Below are positions 41,160 through 41,440 of a stretch of 41,440 bases of DNA, piece by piece; within the stretch, counting starts at the first letter, position 1, and each line of letters starts with the position of its first letter. Under the pieces are notes generated by a model. It did not search any database and had not been told where the DNA came from. It was given only the letters and a program-made list of their open reading frames with translations. The stretch spans positions 1-41,440 of the IMG/VR virus record IMGVR_UViG_3300021141_000319, one strand, 5' to 3'. This stretch comes from a virus. Position numbers and translations under genes: made by a program.

Positions 41160-41440
41160 ATGCCATTTTGTCGGCAGGGCAAGGGATTGTTACTAGGTTC
41201 CCACAGTTAACACAGGTTGCATCTAAGAAGTACCAGACTAACTCGTAGTCTTCAAAGGAGGCCATAACACTAAAGACTTGTGAGCCACACGGACACACGT
41301 GAAGTGGTCCTAAACCCCGCAGATCGGTTCCAAAAGGCTCAGGAAGGGTACTCCTGCGCCATCTAAACGATGGCAGGGTTGGTAGACGGAACCGCAGGGT
41401 TACTGTACGGTTGCTACTGTCGCGCCCATTGAGGGCGCCC
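41158..41440 (-). CDS. Zinc-ribbon protein, incomplete at the window edge
   Basis: 93 codons are open from the window end to TAA 41160-41158. HVCPCGSQVF and CVNCGNLVTIPC give C-x-C and C-x2-C-x7-C metal sites. The N-terminal part (RTVTLRFRLPTLPSFRWRRS) is basic/beta-like. No start lies in frame near the edge inside the window except a late GTG (before CPCGS) and ATG. If the ends are joined, the frame reaches GTG at position 29. The product would be about 100 residues, on its own in orientation, convergent with the late operon. A small nucleic-acid-binding or regulatory protein is likely. Confidence 0.65.
   Translation of the reverse strand, partial: GALNGRDSSNRTVTLRFRLPTLPSFRWRRSTLPEPFGTDLRGLGPLHVCPCGSQVFSVMASFEDYELVWYFLDATCVNCGNLVTIPCPADKMA
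41422..41438. repeat. Inverted repeat at the right end
   Basis: GCGCCC-attga-GGGCGC, six pairs with a five-base loop, overlaps the right nine-base repeat. May be part of a cohesive-end/terminase site or simply a GC-rich palindrome within the gene. Confidence 0.4.
41432..41440. repeat. Right copy of 9-bp terminal direct repeat
   Basis: agggcgccc identical to positions 1-9. See the left copy. Confidence 0.6.

Noticed and set aside
1-41440. Lysogeny module (integrase, immunity repressor, attachment site)
   Set aside because: No integrase motif or repressor-operator system recognised. The small Xis-like protein alone is not enough.

Overview
This window looks like one essentially complete genome of a tailed phage (41.4 kb). 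It has a terminase, portal, scaffold, capsid, tail/fibre, holin and endolysin set, plus a small replication set, with almost no spare DNA. The host is most likely an actinobacterium of modest GC. A WhiB-family Fe-S regulator is encoded, there is a proteasome/HslV-like peptidase, a perfect TGTGA-N6-TCACA (CRP/GlxR-type) palindrome lies in the main control region, and GTG/TTG starts are common. Freshwater Nanopelagicales-type hosts would fit, but that is inference. The N4-gp56-type capsid protein, a propeller-like tail protein and the lack of any recognisable tail tube, sheath or tape measure suggest a short-tailed (podovirus-like) virion. No integrase or lysogeny repressor was recognised, and no DNA polymerase.

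Layout. (1) 0.1-7.06 kb, rightward, tightly overlapping early/replication genes: proteasome-like Ntn hydrolase, small AlpA/Xis-like HTH protein, microproteins, Cas4/RecB-like nuclease, zinc-binding protein, WhiB, RecA/DnaB-like ATPase, Holliday-junction-resolvase-like nuclease, a primase split into a CHC2 zinc-finger gene and a TOPRIM gene, an Nmad/DUF1599 protein, a sigma-like factor, another PD-(D/E)XK-like protein and an FmdB-like zinc ribbon. A strong hairpin follows. (2) 7.14-11.07 kb, a leftward operon of about 13 mostly small overlapping genes. It ends in a lytic-transglycosylase-like protein and a C5 cytosine methyltransferase whose two halves lie in two overlapping frames. (3) 11.07-11.89 kb, a gene-free divergent control region with many inverted repeats, a G-tract array, three TATATATA boxes about 60 bp apart and the CRP-like site. 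(4) 11.89-41.10 kb, rightward late genes: TerL, portal, small proteins, a 1740-residue protein, three more probable virion proteins, scaffold, major capsid protein, small head proteins, a collagen-like fibre, glycine-rich adhesins, a GT4 glycosyltransferase, tail proteins, two holin candidates and an M15-like endolysin, closed by a rho-independent terminator. (5) 41.16 kb to the end, a leftward zinc-ribbon gene that runs off the window and, if the ends are joined, continues to a GTG at position 29.

The first and last nine bases are the same (agggcgccc), so the map is probably circular or cohesive-ended. How it may work (inference): WhiB, the sigma-like factor and a host CRP-type regulator could time the two divergent programmes. 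The replication genes would load onto host polymerase. The leftward operon would modify phage DNA and the host cell. The fibre, adhesin and glycosyltransferase cluster would set host range.
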